A stretch of 64,000 bases of DNA. Origin: Gaeumannomyces sp. JS-464 (lineage: Eukaryota; Ascomycota; Sordariomycetes; Magnaporthales; Magnaporthaceae). The stretch is taken from the NCBI GenBank assembly GCA_002197995.1, contig NGZR01000001.1, positions 6,696,001-6,760,000 on the forward strand. Reading direction: 5' to 3'. The position numbers and the translations under genes are program-made. Positions 14,499-25,349 of the stretch are shown one piece after another. Within the stretch, counting starts at the first letter, position 1. Each line of letters opens with the position of its first letter. The notes beneath the pieces were generated by a model. It was not told the DNA's origin and did not search any database. It saw only the letters and a program-made list of their open reading frames with translations.

Positions 14499-14876
14499 GC
14501 GCGTTTGGAAGCTTTCTGGATGTCGATGGTGTTGTTGGATTCACAGATCCACAGATTGCTCGCTGTGATTAGAAAAACCAAAATTAGATACCTAGTAGTT
14601 GATACATGTAAATCGCTCCAGCCGTCCCTCGTTTTTATCCGGTCTCCCCTAGGGCAAGCTCACAGTGACGAGAAACCATGACTGTAAGATTTTGCTACCA
14701 TGGAGGTATTTGAGATGCTACCAGAGATGACTTTATTGAAAACCATGACATTTGTGATTATATTTAAACATGAGCCCTTCGCCGAGGACATGGTGTTTAA
14801 ATAACGATAGTGGTATATGTGTTTGAATCCGATGTTCCCATTAAAAACTAAGAAAGTAAGGAAGAGACAATATCTT
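14499..14876. other. Convergent 3' region between met2 and the GH3 gene
   Basis: 378 bp between two stop codons, AT-richer than its surroundings (14560-14870). It must contain both terminators. I see no gene. Confidence 0.6.
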
Positions 14877-17800
14877 TTACACAGGGCTAGGCAGGCCGCT
14901 CTCACACTTGAGCGTGTCACTGTAGCACGCGGTGAAGAGCTTGTCGCTCGAGTCGCCGATCCACAGCTTGTAGCGGCCGTCGAACTTGGGCACGACCCAG
15001 TTCTGCGCCACGATGTCCCAGACGCTGACGTCGCGGCGGTTGACCTTTAGCGTGACGGCCTGGCTCGCGCCGGGCGCGATCTCGGCCGCCGTCTTCTCAA
15101 AGTCGCGCAGCTGCACCACGGGCGTGTCGTAGTCGATGCCCTCGGGGAACTGCACGTACAGCTGCGCGACGGCCTTGCCGGCGTGCTTGGCGTCCGTGTT
15201 GGTCACTTTTACCGAGACCTCAAAGGCCGTCTGCCACAGCGCCGGGTTGCCGCCCTCGCCGCCGCCGGCCGCGGGGCCGGGGCCTTGCTCCTCGCTGTAG
15301 CCGGCCGGGTAGGCGTTGTACTTGGACTTGGTGCCCTGCTCGCGGGCCTTGTCGGCGTCGCTGTTGCTGAGGAAGGGGTACAGGTAGCGCCAGATGGAGG
15401 AGAAGTTGGCGGGCCAGTAGGCCTCCTTGGACGGCGGGATGCCCTTGGAGTACTGCGGCGTGGCGAGCTTGGCCGGGCGCGCCGGCGGCAGGGGGCTGAG
15501 CTCCGTCACGCGCTTGACGGTGGCGTCGGAGAAGGAAAAGTTTGCGTAGCTGAGGCCGTGGCCGAAGGCGAAGCGCGGCTTGATGCCCTTCTTGTTGAGG
15601 TGGCGGTAGTCGATGTAGCTATGCGATGGTGCCGAAGATTTGTCAGTGAGTGAAAGATGCCATCTAAGTGAGCATGAGAAAGATAGGGTACGTACAGGCC
15701 CTCCGAGTAGGTGTCCTGGGATTGGCCAATCGCAAAGCCGGTGAGCTTCGTGATGCTGGACGGGTAGTCGTCCTCCTTGACCGGGATCGAGTAAGGAAGG
15801 TGGCCGCTGGGCGAGACGGTGCCGAACAGAACGTTGGTAAGAGACTCGCCGGCCTCCTGGCCCGGCAGATGCGCAAACAGCACTGACTTGACAGAGGGCA
15901 GGTTGATCCAGTCCTCCATGGTGACGGGGCCGACGGTGTGGACCACGACGATGACGTTGCTGTACTTCGCAGCTGCCTTCTTGACGAGCTCGTCGCCACC
16001 GTACCAGACCCTCAGGCCAGAGTTATCTGTGGGGGACACCGGATGTTAGTGTTTGTTCGCATCCGCGGGTTTTAAAACGTGTGACGGCAAAGAACAGTGC
16101 CAAGATTGCTGCTACTTGCCGCGATCTCCGTGGTTTCCCTCAACAGTGTACGTGTTCTCGCCAGAGTCGGAGCTGACGAAGACGACGGCGACATCGTCCG
16201 AGGTCGGGTCGGGGACGCGGGGGAAATTGTCGGTCTGGTAGTAGGTGACGCTCTTTGCGTTGCGCTTCAAGGCATCCATGGGTGAGTCGAAGCTCGAGTA
16301 CGTGCCGGCGCCAGACCCCCAGCCGAAGCCCAGGGTGCCCTTGTTGCAGTTGCCGTTCTCGCAGGCGTTCATGCCGTTGGGGTTGACCTCGGCCCCGGTG
16401 CCAAAGACTGAGAGGGGGCGGTCCTTGGAGAGGGGCAGCAGGCCGCCGTCGTTCTTGAGCATGGTGATGCCGTCCTGGGCGACCTGGCGGGCCACTTCGG
16501 CGTTGTTGCCCCGGACGTCGACGAACTTGTTGACGACGCCCTTGGGCGAGAAGAGCGCGGCTGGGTACAGGGGCCCGACCTCGTCCTTGGTGTTGACCGA
16601 GAAGTTGGGTGGCTCGTAGCCCTTGTCCTGACCCATCTTGTACCACGAGGCGACGACCCTGGTGGCCATGTCGTTGAGCCTGTCCACGGGAACTGAGCCG
16701 TTGAGAACGGACCGGCTCATCTCGTACTGCCAGAAGCTGGCGCCGAAGAGGATGGGCACGGTGTTGATGTCGCCGGGCATGTTCATGTCCAGGCCGGCCA
16801 GGGCGGCGGGGACCCCAGTGATCTGACCGAACCAGTCAGACATGACAAAGCCCTGGAATCCGAGCTCGTCCTTGAGGAGGCCGTTGATTAGGTAGGCGTT
16901 TTGCGAGCATTGAGAGCCATTGACCTGGTCGTAGGGTTAGCGAATCTGTGTCTCTTGAGACTGTCATATCTTAAGCAAAGGGTAATATCGGGAGATGTGG
17001 CTTACGGCATTGTAAGCGGTCATGGCGGCTCCGACTCCGGCGTGGACACCATCAGCAAATGGCCACAGGTACAGCTCGTGGATAGTCCGATCATCTAGTT
17101 TAAGCCATATATGTTGTCAGCGGATATTACCCTCGACGAAAAAGAAAACCTAGAATCGAGTGGCAGGCTACAATGTGGACGGCATTCTCGAATTCGGGAG
17201 TTGCTTACGATGTTGGCGCTGTACCCATCCTGGAAGACGTGGTACATGCGGTACATCTCCTGCTCGTTTCCGAGCAGGTGCTTGATGGTGGCAATGACGC
17301 CCTGCGACTGGACGCCCTCGATGGTCTTGGCGCCGAGCTTGCCCTGCAGCACCGGGTCGGTGCCGAAGCCCTCCCAGTTGCGGCCTCCGCGGGGTTTCCT
17401 CCCGAGCGCGCCGACCGAGGGGCCGAGGTAGATGTTGGCGCCCTTGCCGCGGAACTCCTTGCCGATGGCAACGCCGCGGGCCTTGATGAGCTCCTTGTCC
17501 ACGTGGCGCCAGCGGTGATGCCGGCGGGGAACACGGTGACGTGATCCGTTGTTCGGACACCAAGCGGCCCATCCTGGAGGCAGAGGTTGGGGAAGCCGAG
17601 TCTGGGAATGCTGCCAGTGTTTCCTACGCAGGGACTAAGAATCGGGGCCGTGTGTTAGCCGGGCTATCTGCCATGTCTCGAGGTATCTTGGTCGGTATCT
17701 AAAGAAGGCACTCACCCTAGAGAAGCGGCACCGTTAGCTCATGATTATCATTAGAGATGGTCACAGGCGGCTTATATCGCCGCATAGGGAGCTGCAGTGG

Positions 17801-18057
17801 TACTCACCCATATACATCCCCGTTCCGCCAGTGATGTTGACCTTCTCGGCGAGCGTCATCTGCTCGACAAGCAGCTTCGCCTTGGCGTAGCTCTCAGCCC
17901 AGCCCGCCGTCCATCCTCCGTGTGGCGCAGGATAGTAGGGCGGTGCGTAGTAGCCGTCGGGGACCCTGTCTCTGCGGTGAATGCTGCCGGCGTCGGCCAC
18001 CGACGCCAGCCGGGCAAAGGCCAGCAGGGCCAGGTGGAACGCGCCGCCTGACACCAT
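14877..18057 (-). CDS. Secreted GH3 family beta-glucosidase
   Basis: Hydrolyses terminal beta-D-glucosides such as cellobiose outside the cell. Exons (minus): 18057-17808, a single nucleotide at 17716, 17634-17209, 17094-17006, 16924-16120, 16026-15696 and 15618-14877. With two missing bases restored the sum is exactly 882 codons (881 residues), normal for the family. The N-terminus is a signal peptide ([23 protein letters not shown]). Further landmarks are [29 protein letters not shown], the nucleophile Asp in [19 protein letters not shown] in the second domain, and a C-terminal fibronectin III-like domain ([17 protein letters not shown]). One base is missing near 17500 (GATW/DKELIK) and one at 17208-17209 ([13 protein letters not shown]). 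The intron at 16027-16119 uses a GC donor. The odd double intron is described separately. Confidence 0.93.
16027..16119 (-). other. GC-AG intron in the GH3 gene
   Basis: The only splice that joins GNHGDR to [11 protein letters not shown] in frame uses donor GCAAGT and acceptor CACAG (93 nt, phase 1). GCAAGT is the usual strong consensus of GC-AG introns. The nearby GT (GTAGCA) would create an in-frame stop. Confidence 0.75.
17635..17807 (-). other. Two adjacent introns separated by one nucleotide (GH3 gene)
   Basis: Intron A (17807-17717, 91 nt) runs from GTGAGT through a GCTAAC branch site to CTCTAG. One G follows (17716). Intron B (17715-17635, 81 nt) then runs from GTGAGT through GCTAAC to TTCTTAG. 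Exon 1 ends ATG-G, the single nucleotide adds G, and exon 2 adds T, giving Met-Gly-Pro-Cys-Val-Gly, the conserved family sequence. Joining exon 1 to exon 2 without the extra G gives a stop three codons on. The alternative is a single 173-nt intron with one G lost at the exon 1 border. Confidence 0.6.
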
Positions 18058-18307
18058 GGTGTTTTCGCTGCTTGCGCGGGTCTTGTTGTGTTTCCTCCGA
18101 GCTGAGCCGCTGCAAACCGAATTGCAACGGGCAAAGACCGGAAAGGGACACACACGCCGAAGAATGTGGGAAAAAGAACGGCCAGCAGAGTAGCAGAGAC
18201 CGGATTTCCGCCTCGAAGGAGTTGACGATCAAGGCCGCAGCACGCGTGCCAAAGCAAAGGAGAGGGATCGGGGGAGGACCAATCCGGCCATGTCGCGACA
18301 CGGCACT

Positions 18308-18318
18308 ATTTTATAAAA
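18308..18318 (-). promoter_or_regulatory. TATA-like element upstream of the GH3 gene
   Basis: On the minus strand TTTTATAAAAT lies about 250 bp before the GH3 start codon, the only strong TATA-type sequence in this GC-rich stretch. Assignment as the core promoter is inference. Confidence 0.35.
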
Positions 18319-21300
18319 CGATTCCCCCTCAACCCGCCGCGTCGGGTATGAGGGTCACGACGAACCCCAGCCCCCATGCCCGAGCCTACCCACGCACTCA
18401 TCACGCTGTTATGTGAACAGTGTTGCTGGGGCCCCATCACATAGAGACATATTCCGACCTCCCTGTTCAGGTAAGGAACTGATGTGGAGATGGAGGTCTA
18501 ATGGCCGGCATATACTCCGTAGCAAATCGGGGACCGCGACGGCAGACCGACATGGCAGAGGGGAGAGAGAGAAAGGCCCAAGCAGGGGTTGGGGCGAGTG
18601 CCGCCGAGTACAATGATGGTCACAAGGCAACATAGTAAGTATTGCTAGTCGGCGATGTTGCAGTCGTGGTGGGCAGCGCACCCACACAGCCACGATATCC
18701 TCAGGCCCCGGGGGCTCGTCGTTCTGGGCGGATGTGCGGGGCAGGCCTCGGGTCCAATACGGAATGGATACGTGCATACGTCGTACCTGATCCGCGGCCG
18801 TCTGCTCGTGGATCCGACATATAGGACCAGGGTCGGAGCGGCGTCGAAGAGCTGGAGGGCTGGCTCTGTCGTATTATGGCTCTATTCGACCGGCAGTCTC
18901 TCTGCGGCTTTCTGGAAGTGCTGCGAGTCGCGGTGAGGCGGCCTGAGCTTGGATCCTGGGCGTCTGGTGGATTTCTTTTCTTCTCAATTGGGCAACACGC
19001 GTCTGCATTATCCACTAACCTAGCAACAAAAGCCGAAGTCCCGGGGCAGCAGGTCGAGGTAGACGAGTGTCTGCAGACGCCCCTCGGGAACCGTTTCTCG
19101 CCCTCTGTAGCGTACGGCTCGGATAGACGTGCTGTCCGCACCTACCTACACATCCTTCCTTGGCAGCAGCTCTAGCACGGGTCGTATGGCGTATGCGTAT
19201 CTTCTGCCGAGAGGTGTCGACACGGGGAGCTAGTCGGCCCGGCGCCTTGTGATTGTTGGAATGTCTGCATGTACGGGCAGCTGCAGCAGGCTAGACCAGT
19301 CCCAGATGAGCTGTGTGCGGCACGGGTTGCGGGTAGATATTAGGCGTTTTGCTCGATGCGGTGGTGGGTGTGGGTGTGTGGGTGCTGGTGACCGTCGTTG
19401 TCGTTATGTGGTTAGGTTGGCAGCCTCAACGGCACCTGGCTGGCTGCGTCAGCGGCTCCTCGCTCTTGACGGCTGGGCTCCCACCCCACGCCCAGAGACC
19501 CGCGCAGAGATTGGGCGCCATTCTCGTTGCAGGGATCCCCGCGCGTTTTGGCACCAGCAACAACCCTGCTTTGCCGGTCACTTTTCTTGGCTGCTGGGAC
19601 CGAATTAACCGATTCAAAGGCGCAAACCGCGGCCAGTCTGGCTCGAAGAGGGAGCCCCGCCGAGTTTTCGGGCGTGGCAGGCGCAAAGAGGTCTGTGCTC
19701 GCCCCTGCCTGGGGACACGTGGACCAGGTCCCCTGTCTCTTGGTCCCCTGCCCCACGGCAGAGCTCAAACGCAAGTCATGGACGGCCGAGCTGGGGAAAA
19801 AGTGCAGGTGCAACTGTGGGTGGGATCTGTTGGGCGCATTTCCACTTTCCCACTTGACGATTCCTCTCTCATTCGAGCGGGAGATCGTTCAGATTCGATG
19901 CTCCGCCGACCGGTCTTCCGGAAGGGTCGCGTGTTCCATTTGGGCCCATTGAGGCCCATTGGGGGCGGGGCATCGACATTGAAGGGGCGAGTCAAGAGAT
20001 TTTCTTCTTTCGTTTTCACTCAATCTCTTCTTGCGGCTGGTGGAAAGCACAAGTCAGAACAAAGCATTTGTGGGACGGAACGGATCCCTCACCGGTGCAA
20101 GTCCTCCGGACATCGGATCCCGTCAGCAGTCAGCACGACGGGCTTATCTGCACCTCTGGCCTTGTTCCTTGGTTCTGTTGTCTTTTCTTATTTTTCTTTG
20201 CGCCGTCTTGGCGAACCCCCCGCTTTCCTGTCCATCTACATTTCGCGTCACGGTGCAGACAGGAGGTGTCAGGCACACAGCCAATGGGCGATTGACGACA
20301 TCCCCGCGAGCCGATCACCAGACCAGACAGGAAGGTCCATCACATATGCCCCCGAACGCTGTACGCCGCCGCGGCGTCGCTTGGGTCCTGAGAGTTCGGG
20401 CGAGGGGTTGCGATTAGCGATGTGAGATCGTGCGGTGCGTATGTATAGCTCCTGCCCAGATACCGATGAACTTTGCCCTTATGGGCATCGGAACTTTGGC
20501 TTGGCCCTGGCCCATAATATGGTGGGAGGGGTCTTGCTGCGTATATCCAGCTAGAGTATGACGGGCCCCGGGGTTTGCTCCGGTGCCAATATGCTGATAA
20601 AAACGACTGCCGAAGAACATGTCCTGGGTCAGCTGGGGGGCTGTAGCATTGATGGTAGAACGCGACAGGTTGTTGAGCCTTGCCTTGCCATCGAGCGGGA
20701 CTTGATTGAGGCGTTCCCGACGTGACGTTGTCGCTGACATACTGGCGTCGGTATTCTGAGTGAGTAAGGATGCTCTCAGCTCATGGGTAAATTGGAGAAT
20801 CGAGGCCACCAACCACTCGCCCACTCACAGGACAGTAGCTGCGCGTTGCCGCCCACTTGCCCCATCCCCAAGCTTAGCCGGATGGATGGTGAATGCGGGC
20901 GCCGGTGCATGGAATTGCCGCCTAGGCACGGTACGGCCAGGCCGTGGCCTTTCGCGGCCACCACGGTGATCTTTCATATAGCCACGATGTTTAGACAGGT
21001 GGAAACCACCCGCCAGTATGCAACCCTATAACACATCGACCCGTGTGATTTCTGGGGCTCTTTTGGGCAGGGTGGATGGTATTCCATCCCTGAATTTCCC
21101 TTGATGGAGAAAAAAAGGTTCGGAACGGGGGTGCGGGGCTTTTCTTGGTGAGAATACGACCATTAAAATAATGTGCTATATGTATAATTTTGGATTCACT
21201 CACCTTCACCGGCACTGAAACCGCTAAGCGTTATTAGGTATCTGTTAGTGCTTCGGAATCACTAGTGACGGAGATGGATTTATGCCTCCTGCCAAGGCTT

Positions 21301-22000
21301 CGCGGGCCTTGTGGATGTGCGTCTGCTCGGGAGGGAAGGGCCGAACCCAACGCGATATCGAGTTTTTGTTACCTTGATGAACCCCTGATATTATTGCTAG
21401 GGCCTCATTTAGAAAAAGGGAGTTATATTGAGCTCCTCGAAGATACACATACTCTAGCGGGTGTGTCTTGACAGCTGTATGGTTGTGATCAGGCAGTTCG
21501 AGACTGAAGCACAAAGCAGAGCCGGAGGGGGGGAAGTGGGAGTCAAACAATACGGAGGGCCAATGCAGCGGGTTGACGGATGGGTGATATGGCCAAAACG
21601 GGCTCCGACATGTTGTGACGGAGCACAATCTTCAATGCAGCTTGGAGCACCCCCTCCTCCATGGCGGACCAACGAACCGAGACATGGTGTCGGCGAGGCG
21701 CGCTATCTGCGTGCGTCGGCTAAGTTGAGGGCGCGGGAGGAGCGGCCGCTAGAGCCTCGCCAACAGCTGGTTTCGGGACGCGCCGACGGAGACTACTGCG
21801 TATGTATCTCCGTCGCGGCCCGAGACCATCAGTCTGTAGGTATGTTTGGCCGCATACTTGGCCCACCTGACTGGCACGATCCGAGTCCATTGGTACCTAT
21901 CCCGACCTGAAAATGGTCGGCCGGGAGGGGGACGGTAGATTCATTACTTCCTTGGGTTAAGCCTGCAAGTGGGTGGAATGGGGACGCTGCAATTAGTTCC

Positions 22001-22020
22001 CGTCGGGGATGATCCCGACG
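22001..22020. promoter_or_regulatory. Perfect inverted repeat CGTCGGG-N6-CCCGACG
   Basis: Seven-base perfect arms with a GATGAT spacer, 156 bp before the PheC-like start codon. The inner CGG...CCG halves resemble the everted or inverted triplets bound by Zn2Cys6 factors. The regulator is unknown. Confidence 0.35.
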
Positions 22021-22175
22021 TCCGACAAAACGTGCCGGCCGAAGACCGGAACCGGCTCCCATCCCGCAAGATTAAAGACCAATCGGCTGCTCCCCAAGGG
22101 CGGCAGGTTGTCTGGTGCTATGGCCAGCACCACCCCTTTCGCTCAGCCGATCCGCCTTGCTTACTTCAGCCAGTC

Positions 22176-23008
22176 ATGAGGATCTCAACCACGGCCCTGC
22201 TGGCCGTCTTTCCGCAGTGGTTGGCTGGAGCACATGCGGGCTGCTCCCAAGTGGGGTCGGTCTTGGACGCCATTATCGCCCGTGGCCGCCTCCGCGTTGG
22301 TACGACGGGCAGTTATAAGCCGTTTTCGTACAAGGTCGCAACAAATGGCAGCAGCAACAGCTCGTCAGCCGGGTACATTGGCGCAGATATCGACATGGCG
22401 CGCGCTCTGTCGTCGGCCATGGGACTGGCTGCTGAGCCCGAGTTCGTCCCGGCCTCGTTCGCGAACCTGACGGCCGACGTGCGCGCGGGCCTGTACGACA
22501 TCGGCATGACTGGCGTGTCGATCACGACGGCGCGCGCGCTATCAGCCTTCTTCACGCAGCCTGTCCTCCGCGTCGGCAAGGCGGCGACGGTGCGGTGCGG
22601 CGAGGCGGATAGGTACCAGACGCTGGCGGACATCGACCGGGCGGGCGTGCGGGTGGCGACGCCGTCCGGGGGCAGCAACGAGGCGTTCGACCGAGCGAAC
22701 CTGCGGGCGGCGACCATCGTGGTGTACAGCGAGGCAGACAACAACATCATCTTCGGGCGGTGGCGGACGGCAAGGCTGACGTCATGATCACGGACGTGGT
22801 GGAGGCCGAGCTGCAGGCGCGGCTGCACCCGGGCGTCCTCTGCTCCGTCAACCCGGACCGTCCCTTCAGCTTCGAGGAGCTGGGCTACATCCTGCCGAGG
22901 GACGTGTCTGCTGCAGTTTGTGAACCAGTGGTGCACGTCCAGCAGGGGAGCGGGGCCTGGAACAAGACGTTGGAGGGCTGGATGAACTACCCCTGGCCCA
23001 CCACGTAG
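22176..23008 (+). CDS. Secreted cyclohexadienyl dehydratase-like (PheC, SBP family 3) protein
   Basis: Looks like the periplasmic solute-binding-fold cyclohexadienyl/arogenate dehydratases of bacteria, which turn prephenate or arogenate into phenylpyruvate or phenylalanine. It starts with a secretion signal (MRISTTALLAVFPQWLAGAHA). The fold then shows GRLRVGTTGSYKPFSY, IGADIDMARAL, YDIGMTGVSIT, RVATPSGGSNEAFDRA, ADVMITDVVEAELQ and a C-terminal NKTLEGWM. About 278 residues once corrected; there is no intron. The frame breaks near 22757 (IIFG to ADGKADVMITD, one G missing from a G run). Between 22915 and 22932 a short stretch reads better in another frame (LLQFVNQW), so two changes cancel there. 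Given the error pattern of the window I call it a gene, but a decaying copy is possible. Enzyme activity is not proven by sequence. Confidence 0.75.
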
Positions 23009-25349
23009 TCCTTTCGCTATCTCCGACTGGGCGTGCGTGTGCCTTCGGTGAGGCTGGCGTGGGGGCTGGGGGCTGAGGCTGAAAGGGAGGATTCAGGACT
23101 GTTCCCTTGGGCGCCAAGACGCGTACGAGGCTCGAGCACGATACGGGCGACGTATTCATCCATGGCAATACCGACAGGCAGAGCGTTGGCGCTTAGGTTG
23201 CGCGAATTTACGACAGGAAGACAATGTTGAATCCGTCAACTGTTGGCGCTGCAAATGCCACCATGGGATGGATGGATGCCGGTTGCTTAGATAATCGAGG
23301 AGACGGACGGGGGTGCCCAAATGTCACAGAAGAAAGGAACAAGAAACAGAAGACTTCTTCATGCGCCACCATTCTCGTCGTTTGCTTGGTAAAGATGGAA
23401 AACGAATTGAGCGAAGATGAGTTGGCCAAAATTGATAAACGCTCTCGGTTGAAATGAGGGAAAGGAGGCCAAAGCACGTGCGTGTGCTCGCTTGCAGGTG
23501 CCGATGAAGAATCAAGCCTTTGGACCTTGCATGTCTCGGCCGCGAGATCTTGCCAATTCTCGGCTGCGATCTCCCGACGTCAATCCCAGCCCAGACCCAG
23601 TCGTTTCTCGTACGATGCGGCTCCCCGAACTCGGCTGTGCGATTTGGGTCGCTCAGCTGACCTTGCCATCTCCTTGGTTTTATTTTACTCCTTCCGCCTC
23701 GCCCTCTCCTTTTTTGCTTTTTTCTCCGCCTGTGCCCCCGGCGGATTGAAGCCAGCGGTCACGCATCGTGCCCGTCGTGCTACGTTCGGAGATATAAAGC
23801 ACATGTGCCAAGCTAGAGATGCGGTTGGTTGGCTAGGACATTTCGATTTCCTTCACCCGCCCTGAGACGACACGAACCTCTCCAAAGCGTCACCGAGGCC
23901 CGGCCAGGGGTGCTCTTGATGCCGTGATGTTTACGGCGATGTATCGGTCGATTCAAGTCCCCAAATCAGCATTTGCCATCAGCCCCTGAAAAGAAGGAAA
24001 GAAAGGACCTGAGCCGCTCGGTTGGGGTGCTGGGATACGTCAAAGGCTCTTGGCCTCTGGATGAAGCACATGGCTCGATGCCTGCAGCCTATTGGCTCCT
24101 GGAAGAGCGTTTTTTTTTCTGACATGGAACACCGATTTGCGCATCCTCTCGCTAACGTCGCGTCACTGGCTGGATGGCGAGCGTGACAGGGCATATGGAC
24201 AAACCACACAAGCACGTTCACAGCATCAACCGCCAAACTCATCGTTGGTCGTACGCTCTCTTCAGCCGTCTCTTCAGCCTCAGGTGGGCCAGAATCGCCC
24301 TCTATTGATCACACATGAAGCCATCAATTCCTCGGCCCTTGCACGAGGGGAGAACCAACAAGAGGGTTCTAGGTAGCCTCGGCCACTGCCTCAGCTGCAA
24401 CAAAAATCCCAGCGGATACTCGGGCGAAGGAGTCGAGTGCGGCTTAGCAGCCTGTCACCCATACTGTCCTACATGTATGTAACGACGCGTCCATCTCGCC
24501 TTTGTCCTTTGGGCCAGCGTTATAACCCAGCCAAGGGCGCTTCAGCTCTTTGCCCGACGGCAGGATACTCCTGCACCCTTTCAAAGCATATTTCCTCTCC
24601 AACAGCCAACTTCCCTGCATTCGTCATCCTTATCCGACAAGGAATTCCGCCCGATTCGACTGTGATAGGCCGGGGCGGGGCAAGTGTGCCTTCTGGAACG
24701 ACCACTGATCACGTCGGTCTCGCGACGGTTCTTCCCTGCCAGACCTATCCGCCTATGCGCCTATGCACTGCTGCCTAGGCAGAATAAGCTCCCCGCCATT
24801 GTCAACCAGTCTTGCATCCCCACGCTAGGCGTTGAGGCCGGCGTCTATGTCGGCTGTCGTTTCCCGTGCTCCGCGAGGCTTGCTATTTGGTTTGCAGCTA
24901 CGAAGTATCAGCTTTTTGGCGGCAAGGTCCCTGCACCTGTGCCCCCTGGTAGCAGCTTGAGATCTCATGGCCTTGCATCTCGGTGCGGCACATGAGACAA
25001 CGACGAAGCTATCTCCAAGATCACTCTTGGCAAACCTCACCCGTCCGTGACTCTTGGAATCGGAAGCTTTACAGAACCCCGCGGGGAAACCCGACGCACT
25101 TCTCGAGGTGGCCCTGCACCAGCCGGGGTATAATAGCGACACTCAACAACTGGCATTGGGGCAGCTTCGAGGGCTGAGTCTGCCGCGCTCCGTGCCGACA
25201 GCTGGGCTGTGGGCTGACTGCCTGGAAATCGGGAAAATCTAGGCCAGTCATGTCCACGATCAACCACAGACACCATGGGGAAATAATGCATTCCACAACT
25301 TCGGTGCGCCCGCTCGCTTCCGACCTTGGTCTCCCCTCCGAACTATTGT
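23009..25349. other. 2.3-kb gene-free region
   Basis: Between the PheC-like gene and the phosphate transporter, which are in tandem. ORFs are short and without domain patterns. A pyrimidine-rich stretch is at 23640-23750. I see no RNA gene or mobile element. Confidence 0.5.

Larger units (their letters stand above)
18058..22175. other. 4.1-kb gene-free divergent region
   Basis: This lies between the starts of the GH3 gene and the PheC-like gene. I find no coding region with family similarity; the longest ORF here (19349-20425, +) has no domain-like pattern. The part near 18300 should be the GH3 promoter, and 21900-22175 the PheC-like promoter. Nothing resembling a transposase, tRNA or rRNA gene is visible. 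Confidence 0.55.

Noticed and set aside
14543..14556. CAGATCCACAGAT shared with the fold-back region near 57069
   Set aside because: Only 13 bases long and without shared flanks; probably chance.
19349..20425. Long + strand ORF (358 codons) in the gap between GH3 and the PheC-like gene
   Set aside because: No family pattern, mixed composition typical of random GC-rich reading, overlapping ORFs in other frames equally long.
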